A stretch of DNA of 18,205 nt, from positions 1 through 18,205 of the forward strand of contig JALOMN010000002.1 of assembly GCA_025455445.1 (NCBI GenBank), written 5' to 3'. Of this stretch, positions 7,461-15,283 are shown in pieces (positions within the stretch are counted from its first letter, which is position 1; each line of letters begins with the position of its first letter). The stretch comes from Cyclobacteriaceae bacterium (GTDB taxonomy: Bacteria; Bacteroidota; Bacteroidia; Cytophagales; Cyclobacteriaceae). Position numbers and translations under genes: made by a program. The notes beneath the pieces were generated by a model. The model made no database searches, had not been told where the DNA came from, and worked only from the letters and a program-made list of their open reading frames with translations.

Positions 7461-7492
7461 TAAAGTTATAAGGTATTGTTTGGTTTGGCAAA
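7461..7492 (-). promoter_or_regulatory. Candidate promoter for ricT-gldH
   Basis: On the minus strand, TTTG (7492-7489), a 20-bp spacer and TAACTTTA (7468-7461) match the Bacteroidota consensus TTTG-N19/20-TAnnTTTG except for the last base. The predicted start would fall about 20 nt before the ricT ATG. This suggests ricT-gldH can be transcribed separately from purD. Confidence 0.5.
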
Positions 7493-7506
7493 CTGGTGGT
7501 ATGTTC

Positions 7507-8799
7507 TTATGCATTTGCCTCCAGTCGCAAAAGGTCCTGACCAATGTCTTTGCGATAATAGATTCCATCCCACTGAATGGGTGAAACCAGCTCATACGCA
7601 TTGGTTATAGCTTCTGTCAGATTTTTACCTTTGCCGGTAACAGTGAGCACCCGACCCCCATTGGTTACTATTGCTTCAGATTCTTTCCTGGTGCCGGCAT
7701 GAAATACGGTACTTTTTCTGTTTGAGGTTAGCCCTGAAATGACATTACCTTTCTTAAATGACTCTGGATAGCCACCGGACGCCAATACCACAGTAACTGC
7801 ATATTCAGGACTTATGGTAATTTGTTTATTCTTCAATTCACCCTTTGCAGCAGCGAGCAATAGCTCAGCCAGATCGCTTTGGATTCGGGGAAGTACAACT
7901 TCTGTTTCCGGGTCGCCCATTCGAGCGTTGTATTCTATCACATAGGGCTCGCCTTTTACATTCATCAGTCCTATGAAAATGAACCCCTTGTATTGAATGC
8001 CTTCCTTTTTTAAACCCGCGATGGTCGGCTTTATTACTTTATCTTCAACTTTCTTTAAAAAAGTATGGTTGGCAAAAACCACGGGTGATACTGCACCCAT
8101 GCCTCCTGTATTCAGACCAGTATCATTTTCGCCAATTCGCTTATAGTCTTTTGCTTCCGGAAGCACCACGTAATGTTCACCATCCGTCAACACAAATACG
8201 GAAAGTTCAATGCCATCTAAAAATTCTTCAATCAAAACTTTGGAACTGGCATTGCCGAATTTTTTTTGTTCAAGCATTTCGGTAATCTCACGCTTAGCCT
8301 CATCGATAGTGGTGCTTATAATCACACCTTTACCTGCCGCGAGTCCATCGGCTTTCAACACGATAGGCGGATGACAGGTATCGAGATATTTCAAGGATTC
8401 ATGGAGTTCATGTGCTTGAAATGTTCTTGCATTGGCTGTGGGCACACCATTGCGCAACATAAATTGTTTTGAGAAATCTTTGCTTCCTTCCAGTTGGGCG
8501 CCTTCTTTACCCGGGCCTACTATAAAAATATGTTTCAATGAAGTGTGTGATTCAAAATAGTCACGCACACCTGCAACTAATGGAACTTCGGGGCCTACTA
8601 TAATTAATTCAATTTTTTTTTCCAGGCACAGAGAACCTAATTTATCAAAATCGTCTACTGCGATATTCACATTTTCAGCTAGCAGTGCGGTGCCTGCATT
8701 ACCCGGAGCTACAAATAAATTTGTGCAAAGAGGGCTCTCACGAAGTTTCCACGCAAAAGCATGTTCGCGACCTCCACTGCCTATTATTAATATATTCAT
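7507..8799 (-). CDS. purD: Phosphoribosylamine-glycine ligase (GAR synthetase)
   Basis: PurD joins glycine to 5-phosphoribosylamine with ATP, step two of purine synthesis, in the cytoplasm. The 430 residues fit the family. The N-terminal domain starts MNILIIGSGGREHAFAWKL and contains VAPGNAGT (29-36) and IVGPEVPLVAG (67-77). The ATP-grasp part carries VLKADGLAAGKGV (147-159), the family signature NTGGMGAVSP (230-239) and EYNARMGDPETE (289-300), the metal and ATP site. The C-terminal domain includes VVLASGGYPESFKKG. All key motifs are intact. The ATG at 8799 gives the conserved N-terminus directly. The gene lies alone among functionally unrelated neighbours, recQ upstream and ricT downstream, on the same strand. 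Confidence 0.98.
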   Translation of the reverse strand: MNILIIGSGGREHAFAWKLRESPLCTNLFVAPGNAGTALLAENVNIAVDDFDKLGSLCLEKKIELIIVGPEVPLVAGVRDYFESHTSLKHIFIVGPGKEGAQLEGSKDFSKQFMLRNGVPTANARTFQAHELHESLKYLDTCHPPIVLKADGLAAGKGVIISTTIDEAKREITEMLEQKKFGNASSKVLIEEFLDGIELSVFVLTDGEHYVVLPEAKDYKRIGENDTGLNTGGMGAVSPVVFANHTFLKKVEDKVIKPTIAGLKKEGIQYKGFIFIGLMNVKGEPYVIEYNARMGDPETEVVLPRIQSDLAELLLAAAKGELKNKQITISPEYAVTVVLASGGYPESFKKGNVISGLTSNRKSTVFHAGTRKESEAIVTNGGRVLTVTGKGKNLTEAITNAYELVSPIQWDGIYYRKDIGQDLLRLEANA

Positions 8800-8818
8800 A
8801 ATGATCTATAAAAGAGCC

Positions 8819-8849
8819 TAAAGATACTATTAGAGCGGAAAGTTTGCAT
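8819..8849 (-). promoter_or_regulatory. Candidate promoter for purD
   Basis: TATCTTTA (8826-8819, minus) matches the -7 element TAnnTTTG except for the last base. Twenty bp further upstream, ATG (8849-8847) replaces the expected TTG. The predicted start would lie some 10-15 nt before the purD ATG. The recQ terminator just upstream makes a separate purD promoter likely. Confidence 0.35.
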
Positions 8850-8865
8850 TGAATCTCTTCAGATA

Positions 8866-8902
8866 TTAAAGCAAAATAGCCACCTGGTAGATGGCTATTT
8901 GC
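8866..8902 (-). terminator. Probable intrinsic terminator of recQ
   Basis: The arms GCAAAATAGCCA (8871-8882) and TGGCTATTTGC (8892-8902) form a stem with one bulged A and a 9-nt loop. Read on the minus strand, the stem ends in TTTTGCTTTAA, a broken T-run. It lies about 30 bp after the recQ stop. Confidence 0.65.
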
Positions 8903-8934
8903 ATTGTTATAATTTAATTCTTTGCGAGGCTATG

Positions 8935-11130
8935 TCAATTGGCATATTCGCTTAAAAATTTCACGCGCATCAGGCGAAGGTTATCTTCATTAAAATCAGG
9001 GTCTTCATCTTTCAATGCGCTCACAGCTTCTTCTAAACTATCGGTTTCTGATTCGAGGAAATAATCAAAGATTTGCTGTTGTTTATCTTCATCCAACACC
9101 TCATCAATGTAATAATCAAGGTTTAGTTTGGTGCCTGAGTAACAGATGTTTTCAATTTCCGTAAGAAGTTCATCGAAGGTGATATTCTTTGATTCAGCAA
9201 TTTCATCTAACTCTACCTTGCGATCTATTTGCTGGATTATGAAAATCTTAATCTTTGATTTATTCACCGATGATTTAACAACTACATCAGCCGCGGTTTC
9301 TATGTCATTTTCATCAACATAGGTTTGGATAAGGTCCAGAAATTCTTTTCCGAACTTATTTACTTTGCCCATTCCCACACCGTTTACTGAAGCAAGTTCT
9401 TCTTTGGTAGTAGGATAGGTGGTGGCCATTTCTTCCAGGGAAGGATCCTGAAAAATAACATACGGTGGCAGATCTTTTTCCTTCGCCATTTTCTTACGAA
9501 GTGCTTTCAGCATTTCGAAGAGCTTCTCATCGTATGACTTGGAATTTATAGGCGTGCGTTCGGATGATTCTTCTTCGTCAATTGCGGTAGTAAAATCATG
9601 GTCGCGCGCAAGCTCTATCGCATGAGGTTTCTTCAGAAAATCAAGCCCTTTCTTTGAGAGTTTTAATACTCCGATATTGTCAATATCTTTTTCGAGGTAT
9701 TGATAAATCAACGTTTGGCGTATGACTGATTTCCAAAAGTCTGCATCTTCCTTGTCACCTTTTCCATAGATAGCCAGATCGAAGTGTGCATAGCTTTTTA
9801 CATACTCATCTTCTACACCGCGAATTACATTCACAAGGTGGTTTAACGTAAACCGCTCATTGGTTTGCTTCACTGCTTCCAGCGCAATTCTTACAAATTC
9901 AGTCCCATCAAAACGTTCGCGTGGATTCACGCAGTTATCGCACATGCCGCAATTCTTCTCTTTATATTCTTCGCCAAAATAGTGTAGCAGTTGTTTGCGT
10001 CTGCACACGGGTGATTCGGCATAGAATTCCATTTCTTGTAAGAGTACGCGCGCATTTTCGCGCTCCTGCACGGCTTTATCTTTATTAAACTTTTCGAGTT
10101 TATTTAAATCGTTATGACTATAAAACATCAGACAGTGGCCTTCTAGTCCATCGCGCCCCGAGCGACCCGTTTCCTGGTAGTATCCTTCCAGTGATTTAGG
10201 CACATCATAGTGTACCACAAAGCGCACATCGGGTTTATCTATACCCATACCAAATGCAATGGTAGCCACAATGATGTCCACTTCTTCATTCAGAAAGTCA
10301 TCCTGGTTTTTCATTCTCACGTCAGGGTCGAGGCCAGCGTGATAAGGTGCCGCTTTAAAACCATTTACATTAATCAGTTGAGCAATCTCTTCAACTTTCT
10401 TCCGACTGAGGCAATACACAATTCCTGATTTGCCCTTATGTTCTTTCAAAAATTTGACGAGTTGTTTTTTGGTTTCCTTTTTGGGGCGCACTTCATAATA
10501 AAGATTTTTACGATTAAAAGAAGAGATGAACACATCTGCTTCTTCCATCTGCAAATTCTTCTGAATATCTAATTGCACTTTTGGTGTGGCGGTGGCAGTA
10601 AGTGCAATCACTTTCATTTCACCAAGTTGCGCAATCATTGTTTTTATCTTTCTGTATTCGGGCCTGAAATCATGGCCCCATTCTGAGATACAGTGCGCCT
10701 CATCAATGGCAACAAATGAGACTTTCACTTTTTGAAGAAATTCAATATTCTCTTCTTTATTTAACGACTCTGGTGCTACATATAATAACTTCACAGCTCC
10801 GGTAATACATTCTTTCTTTAAACGGGTGATTTCACCTTTGCTTAAGGTAGAATTCAGGAATCGTGCATTAATACCATATGCATTCAATTGATCTACCTGA
10901 TTTTTCATCAACGCTATCAGGGGAGATATTACGATGGCCAAACCATCTTCAATCATTGCCGGGAGTTGGTAGCAAAGTGATTTGCCTGCTCCGGTGGGCA
11001 TTATTACAAAAGTATTTTTTCCGCTTAAAATATTTCTAATGACGGTTTCCTGGTTTCCACGAAAGGTGGTGTAACCAAATATTTCCTTGAGTTTCAGTTT
11101 TAATTCATCTTTCTCTTCTGCCACGATCAT
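8935..11130 (-). CDS. recQ: ATP-dependent DNA helicase RecQ
   Basis: RecQ is a 3'-5' DNA helicase of recombination and repair. The 731-residue chain has Walker A MPTGAGKS (44-51), Walker B DEAH (143-146), the SAT-like TATATP (178-183), and in the second lobe GIVYCLSRK, IAFGMGIDKPDVR (291-303) and YQETGRSGRDG (318-328). The RQC zinc site is Cys376, Cys394, Cys397 and Cys400. The winged-helix part follows, and an HRDC domain lies at about 532-610. Beyond it is an acidic C-terminal extension (about 620-731) with a helical, HTH-like look, as in long Bacteroidota RecQ forms and absent from the shorter 610-residue E. coli enzyme. The start MIVAEEKDEL gives a normal distance to the helicase core. 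The 36-bp gap to the divergent kdsD leaves little room for two separate promoters. Confidence 0.97.
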   Translation of the reverse strand: MIVAEEKDELKLKLKEIFGYTTFRGNQETVIRNILSGKNTFVIMPTGAGKSLCYQLPAMIEDGLAIVISPLIALMKNQVDQLNAYGINARFLNSTLSKGEITRLKKECITGAVKLLYVAPESLNKEENIEFLQKVKVSFVAIDEAHCISEWGHDFRPEYRKIKTMIAQLGEMKVIALTATATPKVQLDIQKNLQMEEADVFISSFNRKNLYYEVRPKKETKKQLVKFLKEHKGKSGIVYCLSRKKVEEIAQLINVNGFKAAPYHAGLDPDVRMKNQDDFLNEEVDIIVATIAFGMGIDKPDVRFVVHYDVPKSLEGYYQETGRSGRDGLEGHCLMFYSHNDLNKLEKFNKDKAVQERENARVLLQEMEFYAESPVCRRKQLLHYFGEEYKEKNCGMCDNCVNPRERFDGTEFVRIALEAVKQTNERFTLNHLVNVIRGVEDEYVKSYAHFDLAIYGKGDKEDADFWKSVIRQTLIYQYLEKDIDNIGVLKLSKKGLDFLKKPHAIELARDHDFTTAIDEEESSERTPINSKSYDEKLFEMLKALRKKMAKEKDLPPYVIFQDPSLEEMATTYPTTKEELASVNGVGMGKVNKFGKEFLDLIQTYVDENDIETAADVVVKSSVNKSKIKIFIIQQIDRKVELDEIAESKNITFDELLTEIENICYSGTKLNLDYYIDEVLDEDKQQQIFDYFLESETDSLEEAVSALKDEDPDFNEDNLRLMRVKFLSEYAN

Positions 11131-11159
11131 GATACTAACTAATAAAATTTTGAATTACT

Positions 11160-11167
11160 TATCTTTG
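11160..11167 (+). promoter_or_regulatory. -7 promoter element TATCTTTG before kdsD
   Basis: TATCTTTG is an exact match to the Bacteroidota -7 element TAnnTTTG. No good -33 TTG is found at the usual distance. Transcription would begin a few bases downstream, near 11172, after the GTG at 11167. This bears on the choice of kdsD start codon. Confidence 0.4.
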
Positions 11168-12171
11168 TGCTATCTATAGACGAGATTAAACAAGATAATA
11201 AATTGAATATACAGAAAAATATCCAACAAATCGCCAAAAATGTTTTATTAAATGAGGCGAAAGCAGTTGAAAATCTGATACAATTTATCGACAACGATTT
11301 CGAAGCATGCGTAAGGGAGATTCTTGCTTCTAAAGGCCGCGTGGTGATAACAGGTATCGGCAAAAGTGCCATTATTGCCAATAAAATTGTTGCCACAATG
11401 AACTCTACAGGCACCCCTGCGCTGTTTATGCATGCGGCCGATGCAATACATGGAGATTTGGGCATGATTCAAAAGGATGACATAGTCATTTGCATTTCCA
11501 AGAGCGGCAATACACCTGAAATAAAGGTGCTGGTTCCGTTATTGAAACGAAGAGGTTCTAAACTGGTAGCCTTGGTAAGCAATAAAAGCTCCTACCTGGC
11601 AGAGCATTCTGATTATGTTTTAAATGCGACTATTGGTGAAGAGGCTTGTCCTAATAACCTGGCACCAACAACCAGCACCACTGCACACCTCGCCATGGGC
11701 GATGCATTGGCTATCGCACTGCTTGAGTTGAGAAATTTTACCAGCGAGGATTTTGCTAAATATCATCCGGGAGGTGCTTTGGGCAAACAATTATATCTGA
11801 AAGTAGAAGATGTATTTGTAAATAATGCATTGCCTATGGTGAAATCAGATACTCCACTGAGAGATGTTATTTTAGAAATTTCTTCTAAACGATTGGGTGC
11901 AACCGCTGTTGTTGATGATGCACAAATATTACTGGGAATAATAACCGATGGTGATTTGAGAAGAATGTTGCAAAAAGAATCTAATATTGCGAAGATCAAA
12001 GCGACCGATATTATGACACGCTCACCCAGATGTATTGATAAAAATGAATTTGCAGTCAAAGCACTTCAAATTATGCAAGAAAACAGTATTTCGCAGCTGG
12101 TTGTAAAGGACGGAGAGCGGGTTGCCGGGTTCGTCCATCTACACGATCTTTTAAAAGAAGGTATAGTTTAA
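11167..12171 (+). CDS. kdsD: D-arabinose-5-phosphate isomerase (KpsF/GutQ/KdsD family)
   Basis: The enzyme converts ribulose 5-phosphate to arabinose 5-phosphate, the first step to Kdo for lipopolysaccharide or capsule. A SIS domain (about 45-185) is followed by two CBS domains (about 212-334). Visible residues are GIGKS (63-67), ISKSGNTPE (110-118), the GEEACPNNLAPTTSTT run (157-172) and KYHPGGALGK (198-207). Lys66, Glu118, Glu159 and His200 line up at a constant offset with the important residues I recall for E. coli KdsD. The start is uncertain. The frame has no ATG near its 5' end; GTG at 11167 overlaps the -7 promoter element, while TTG at 11203 would give MNIQKNIQQI and 322 residues, close to the usual length. 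manC follows after 28 bp, so the two probably form a sugar-precursor operon. Confidence 0.95.
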   Translation: MLSIDEIKQDNKLNIQKNIQQIAKNVLLNEAKAVENLIQFIDNDFEACVREILASKGRVVITGIGKSAIIANKIVATMNSTGTPALFMHAADAIHGDLGMIQKDDIVICISKSGNTPEIKVLVPLLKRRGSKLVALVSNKSSYLAEHSDYVLNATIGEEACPNNLAPTTSTTAHLAMGDALAIALLELRNFTSEDFAKYHPGGALGKQLYLKVEDVFVNNALPMVKSDTPLRDVILEISSKRLGATAVVDDAQILLGIITDGDLRRMLQKESNIAKIKATDIMTRSPRCIDKNEFAVKALQIMQENSISQLVVKDGERVAGFVHLHDLLKEGIV

Positions 12172-12199
12172 TCAGATATACCGCAATCATTACACAGAA

Positions 12200-13276
12200 A
12201 TGAATAATAATCTTTACATAGTGCTAATGGCTGGTGGCGTAGGCACTCGCTTTTGGCCTTATAGCCGCAACTCACGCCCTAAGCAATTTTTAGATGTGCT
12301 GGGAACAGGCAAAACATTGCTTCAATCTACCTACGAAAGATTTTTACCACTTTGCCCCAAGCAAAATATTCTCGTAGTAACACATGAAGAACATGTGGCA
12401 TTAACCTTGCAACAGTTGCCTGATATTTCGGAAACACAAGTGCTGGCTGAGCCCATGCGCAAGAATACTGCTCCTTGTATCATTTATGCATGTTTGAAAA
12501 TTTACAAGCAAAATCCTGATGCAGTTATCGTAGTATCTCCCTCTGATCATTTGATTTTAAATGAAGCTGATTTTCAACAAGTGATTAATGCTTGTTTCGA
12601 ACAAGCGAAAAATCAAGACAAACTTATTACACTGGGTTTAAAACCTACCAGACCAGAAACAGGTTACGGATACATACAATATATAGCTGCAAAGCCTGCG
12701 TTAAAGAAAGTAAAAACCTTTACTGAAAAGCCTGAATTATCGTTAGCAAAAACATTTATTGAGAGTGGAGATTTTGTGTGGAATGCGGGCATATTTGTGT
12801 GGGGTGTAAAGGCTATAAAAGAAGCATTTCATAAATATTTACCAGAGATGGCTGAAGTTTTCGAAGAAGCCGCTGCTCATTTCGGCACTGACCACGAACG
12901 TCAATCATTGCAAACAGCCTATTCACAAACGAAGGGTATCTCCATCGATTATGGTGTGATGGAAAAAGCGGATAATGTGTATGTGTGGTTAAGCAGTTTC
13001 GCGTGGTCTGATTTAGGTTCATGGAGTTCGCTGCATGACAACTCAACCAAAGATGCCAATAACAATGCTGTGGATGCAGAAGCCCTGATTTATGAAACAC
13101 GCAATTCGGTAATAAAAGGACCCAAGGATAAGTTAATTGTAGCCCAAGGACTCAATGGCTATCTGATTGGAGCGTTTGATGATGTGTTTATTGTTTGTGA
13201 AAAGGATAAAGAAGAATTATTCAGAAAATTTGTGAATGATTTGAAAAATAAACCTGGAGGTAACGATTATTTATAA
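12200..13276 (+). CDS. manC: Mannose-1-phosphate guanylyltransferase
   Basis: The enzyme makes GDP-mannose from mannose 1-phosphate and GTP, feeding mannose or fucose into surface glycans. At 358 residues it is the short, single-function form, lacking the C-terminal phosphomannose isomerase domain of the 470-residue bifunctional enzymes. Motifs are the nucleotide-binding AGGVGTRFWP (11-20) with PKQF (27-30), EPMRKNTAP (84-92), VVSPSDH (111-117), RPETGYGYI (151-159), FTEKPE (174-179), WNAGIF (194-199), SIDYGVMEKA (248-257) and WSDLGSW (269-275). The ATG at 12200 gives the standard N-terminus. It lies 28 bp after kdsD. Its last 10 bp overlap the 3' end of rlmB on the other strand. GDP-mannose could also supply the mannosyltransferase-like DUF2723 protein near the right edge, though such enzymes usually take lipid-linked sugars. 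Confidence 0.95.
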   Translation: MNNNLYIVLMAGGVGTRFWPYSRNSRPKQFLDVLGTGKTLLQSTYERFLPLCPKQNILVVTHEEHVALTLQQLPDISETQVLAEPMRKNTAPCIIYACLKIYKQNPDAVIVVSPSDHLILNEADFQQVINACFEQAKNQDKLITLGLKPTRPETGYGYIQYIAAKPALKKVKTFTEKPELSLAKTFIESGDFVWNAGIFVWGVKAIKEAFHKYLPEMAEVFEEAAAHFGTDHERQSLQTAYSQTKGISIDYGVMEKADNVYVWLSSFAWSDLGSWSSLHDNSTKDANNNAVDAEALIYETRNSVIKGPKDKLIVAQGLNGYLIGAFDDVFIVCEKDKEELFRKFVNDLKNKPGGNDYL

Positions 13277-14007
13277 CCCCTTTGCCGGATTGCTTCATAG
13301 GCACAAATTCCTGCTGCAACCGAAACGTTCAGTGAACTGATGTTACCGCTCATCGGAATTTTTGCGAGGTAGTCTGCATCTTTCAATAATGGCGGTGAGA
13401 TACCATCTTCTTCTGATCCAAGAACCAGGGCAAGTGGTATATTAAGGTCTAATTCATAAATAACTTTTTCGGCCTTTTCGGTGCACGCAATAATTGTAAT
13501 ACCATTATCCTTTAAAAACCGTAACGTTTTTTTCATATCACTTACTCTGCATACCGGCAAATGACTTAGCGCCCCTGCAGAAGTTTTCATAGCATCGCCC
13601 GTGATCGGTGCATTGCCCTTGTCGGCCAATACAATCGCGTTAATTCCGGCACATTCTGCCGTGCGGGCAATTGCTCCAAAGTTGCGCACATCCGTAACCC
13701 GATCCAGTATCAGCAAAAATGGTTCTTTTCCATCACTGTACGTTTTGTCGATAATATTTTCAAGCGAAGCGTATTGCACTGCAGACAGCATGCAGATTAC
13801 ACCCTGATGATTTTTTGAAGAAAGTCGGTTAAGTTTCTGTTGTGGAATGAAGCTATAAGGCACTCCGTTCGCTTTGGCAAGATTAATTAGCTCTTTAATT
13901 AAATCATTATTTAAACCTGATTGTACATATACTTTTTCAATTTCACGGTGTGCATGAATCGCCTCCATCACAGCACGTGTGCCAAAAATTATTTCTTTAT
14001 TCTCCAT
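13267..14007 (-). CDS. rlmB: 23S rRNA 2'-O-methyltransferase RlmB (TrmH/SpoU family)
   Basis: RlmB methylates the 2'-OH of a guanosine in 23S rRNA (G2251 in E. coli) using S-adenosylmethionine. The 246 residues match the family. The N-terminal substrate-binding domain (about 1-78) begins KEIIFGTRAVMEAI and ends with KNHQGVICML. The SPOUT knot domain has motif 1 LDRVTDVRNFGAIARTAEC (101-119), motif 2 LALVLGSEEDGIS (192-204) and motif 3 IPMSGNISSLNVSVA (217-231), including the Asn and Ser residues typical of active members. Related tRNA enzymes share this fold, so the exact target is inferred from the N-terminal domain. It lies 36 bp downstream of the GWxTD gene on the same strand, and its stop lies inside the manC 3' end. 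Confidence 0.93.
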   Translation of the reverse strand: MENKEIIFGTRAVMEAIHAHREIEKVYVQSGLNNDLIKELINLAKANGVPYSFIPQQKLNRLSSKNHQGVICMLSAVQYASLENIIDKTYSDGKEPFLLILDRVTDVRNFGAIARTAECAGINAIVLADKGNAPITGDAMKTSAGALSHLPVCRVSDMKKTLRFLKDNGITIIACTEKAEKVIYELDLNIPLALVLGSEEDGISPPLLKDADYLAKIPMSGNISSLNVSVAAGICAYEAIRQRGYK

Positions 14008-14019
14008 GAATGTTTTTAA

Positions 14020-14047
14020 TAAAGGTAGTGAAAGGTGAGAAAATCAA
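14020..14047 (-). promoter_or_regulatory. Weak candidate promoter for rlmB
   Basis: On the minus strand TTG (14047-14045), a 17-bp spacer and TACCTTTA (14027-14020) resemble the Bacteroidota promoter with a short spacer and one mismatch. It overlaps the stop codon of the GWxTD gene, so rlmB could be read alone or together with that gene. Confidence 0.25.
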
Positions 14048-15207
14048 TATCGACTTTTGCGCCACATGTCTACCGTGCTAAACCAAATGGTGCTAAACTT
14101 TTTATCTCTTAAAAGAATGTAGTTATCAGGATCATACACGCTGCCGCTTTTTACAAAGGTAAACCGGGTTTTAGATGCCTTGTAATACCAGTTTTCACTT
14201 CCATCGCTCACACTTACTTCATCGGGTAATCCAAAAATCAGATAGATCATACCCCTATCAGTTTTCCAGCCTTCTTTGTAAGAACTGAAATATAAATTTG
14301 CCAGCTCCACCCTACGATAATAGCCCTTCATAAAATTTGAGGCGCGCTCTTTATCATTGGTGATGTTGAGTATCACTTTATCAAACTTGGTTTTATCATC
14401 TTTGGCATTTTCCAGTTGAATGTATTCATCCTGTGTGCAGATGTATATCAATGGTTTTTTTAAATCCTGAATGCTGGAAAATTTCGGGAAACTTTTATTT
14501 ACCACCCGAACGGAAAATCCCTCTGCTGCATTTGTGTCTTTTTGAAATAAATAAAGTCCGTGCTTTTGCAGTGAGAGTGATTTTCCAGGTGTGAGTGCAA
14601 AAAGGGAATCATAAAACATAAATCGATCTACTTTACTTTCCTTTTCTGAAAAGGGAGGATATGCTGCCGGGAATTCTTCTTTAAAGTAGGAAACATAAAA
14701 AGTGCTGCTGTCTTTACTTTGGATTATATAAGGTTCATTGGCAGTAAAATATTTTTTGGTATACCGCTCATTTTTATTTTCAACCCAACCGCGTGCCGGA
14801 TAATTCGCTTCCAGCAATTTATAATTCACCCAGCTGACCTGACTTTCCTTGTTGGTGACTTTCACAACCAGCAGCCACGGTTTTTCGGGACTATCAAATA
14901 GCCATTTTCCTTTGATTGATTTTTCTTGTCTGTTGATGGTGCTGTCCTTGGGGGCAATCGCTATTCCATCGCGTTGTGTATACGTATCGCGTTTTTCCCA
15001 GCTGATGGAATATTTATCAATGGTAAACTGATTGGATTGAATGTGGTAATAAACCTCAAGCTGGCCATTACTTTTTACTAATTGAATAGCGATTGAAATC
15101 TCGCTGTCAGGATTATACCACTCCCTGAAGTTTTTACTGGTTAGTGCCTGCGACAAAACCTGGATTTGCACTAATAATATTGAAACAAGAAGGAAAAGCC
15201 ATTTCAT
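14044..15207 (-). CDS. GWxTD-domain secreted protein of unknown function
   Basis: The 387-residue protein has a signal peptide (about 1-20, hydrophobic LFLLVSILLVQIQVL, likely cleaved after SQ) and no lipobox Cys. The C-terminal part contains the GWxTD motif as GWKTDRG (313-319) in the context YYRRVELANLYFSSYKEG, then IYLIFGLPDEV (321-331) and WYY (340-342), which is the pattern of the Bacteroidota GWxTD family. The function of this family is not established. The middle (about 35-240) appears beta-rich, with alternating hydrophobic residues, suggesting an envelope or periplasmic protein. It begins 76 bp from the divergent methyltransferase start and is followed after 36 bp by rlmB. No enzymatic residues can be identified. 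Confidence 0.88.
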   Translation of the reverse strand: MKWLFLLVSILLVQIQVLSQALTSKNFREWYNPDSEISIAIQLVKSNGQLEVYYHIQSNQFTIDKYSISWEKRDTYTQRDGIAIAPKDSTINRQEKSIKGKWLFDSPEKPWLLVVKVTNKESQVSWVNYKLLEANYPARGWVENKNERYTKKYFTANEPYIIQSKDSSTFYVSYFKEEFPAAYPPFSEKESKVDRFMFYDSLFALTPGKSLSLQKHGLYLFQKDTNAAEGFSVRVVNKSFPKFSSIQDLKKPLIYICTQDEYIQLENAKDDKTKFDKVILNITNDKERASNFMKGYYRRVELANLYFSSYKEGWKTDRGMIYLIFGLPDEVSVSDGSENWYYKASKTRFTFVKSGSVYDPDNYILLRDKKFSTIWFSTVDMWRKSRY

Positions 15208-15238
15208 AATACCGTCAATTCGATGTTTTAATCACAAC

Positions 15239-15250
15239 GTTAAATTTAAC
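15239..15250. promoter_or_regulatory. 12-bp perfect palindrome GTTAAATTTAAC between divergent genes
   Basis: The palindrome lies in the 76-bp divergent region, 32 bp upstream of the GWxTD gene start and 10 bp upstream of the -7 element of the methyltransferase gene. A dimeric regulator could act on both genes from here. This is inference from position and symmetry only; it is made mostly of A and T, so chance is possible. Confidence 0.3.
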
Positions 15251-15259
15251 CATTTGGCG

Positions 15260-15267
15260 TATTTTTG
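15260..15267 (+). promoter_or_regulatory. -7 promoter element TATTTTTG before the methyltransferase gene
   Basis: The sequence is an exact match to TAnnTTTG, 17 bp before the ATG at 15284. No clear -33 TTG is found at the usual spacing. It helps decide the start: a TTG codon at 15254 lies upstream of the predicted transcription start and is unlikely to be used. Confidence 0.45.
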
Positions 15268-15283
15268 TGCGATAAATTTTAAA

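Noticed and set aside
8935..11130. RecQ helicase as part of a defence or mobile island
   Set aside because: Its neighbours are purD, kdsD and manC, all housekeeping or envelope genes. There is no nuclease, integrase or composition shift, and the protein is a standard RecQ.
15254..15283. Ten-residue N-terminal extension of the methyltransferase from a TTG start
   Set aside because: The TTG lies upstream of an exact -7 promoter element at 15260-15267, and the ATG at 15284 gives a normal protein.
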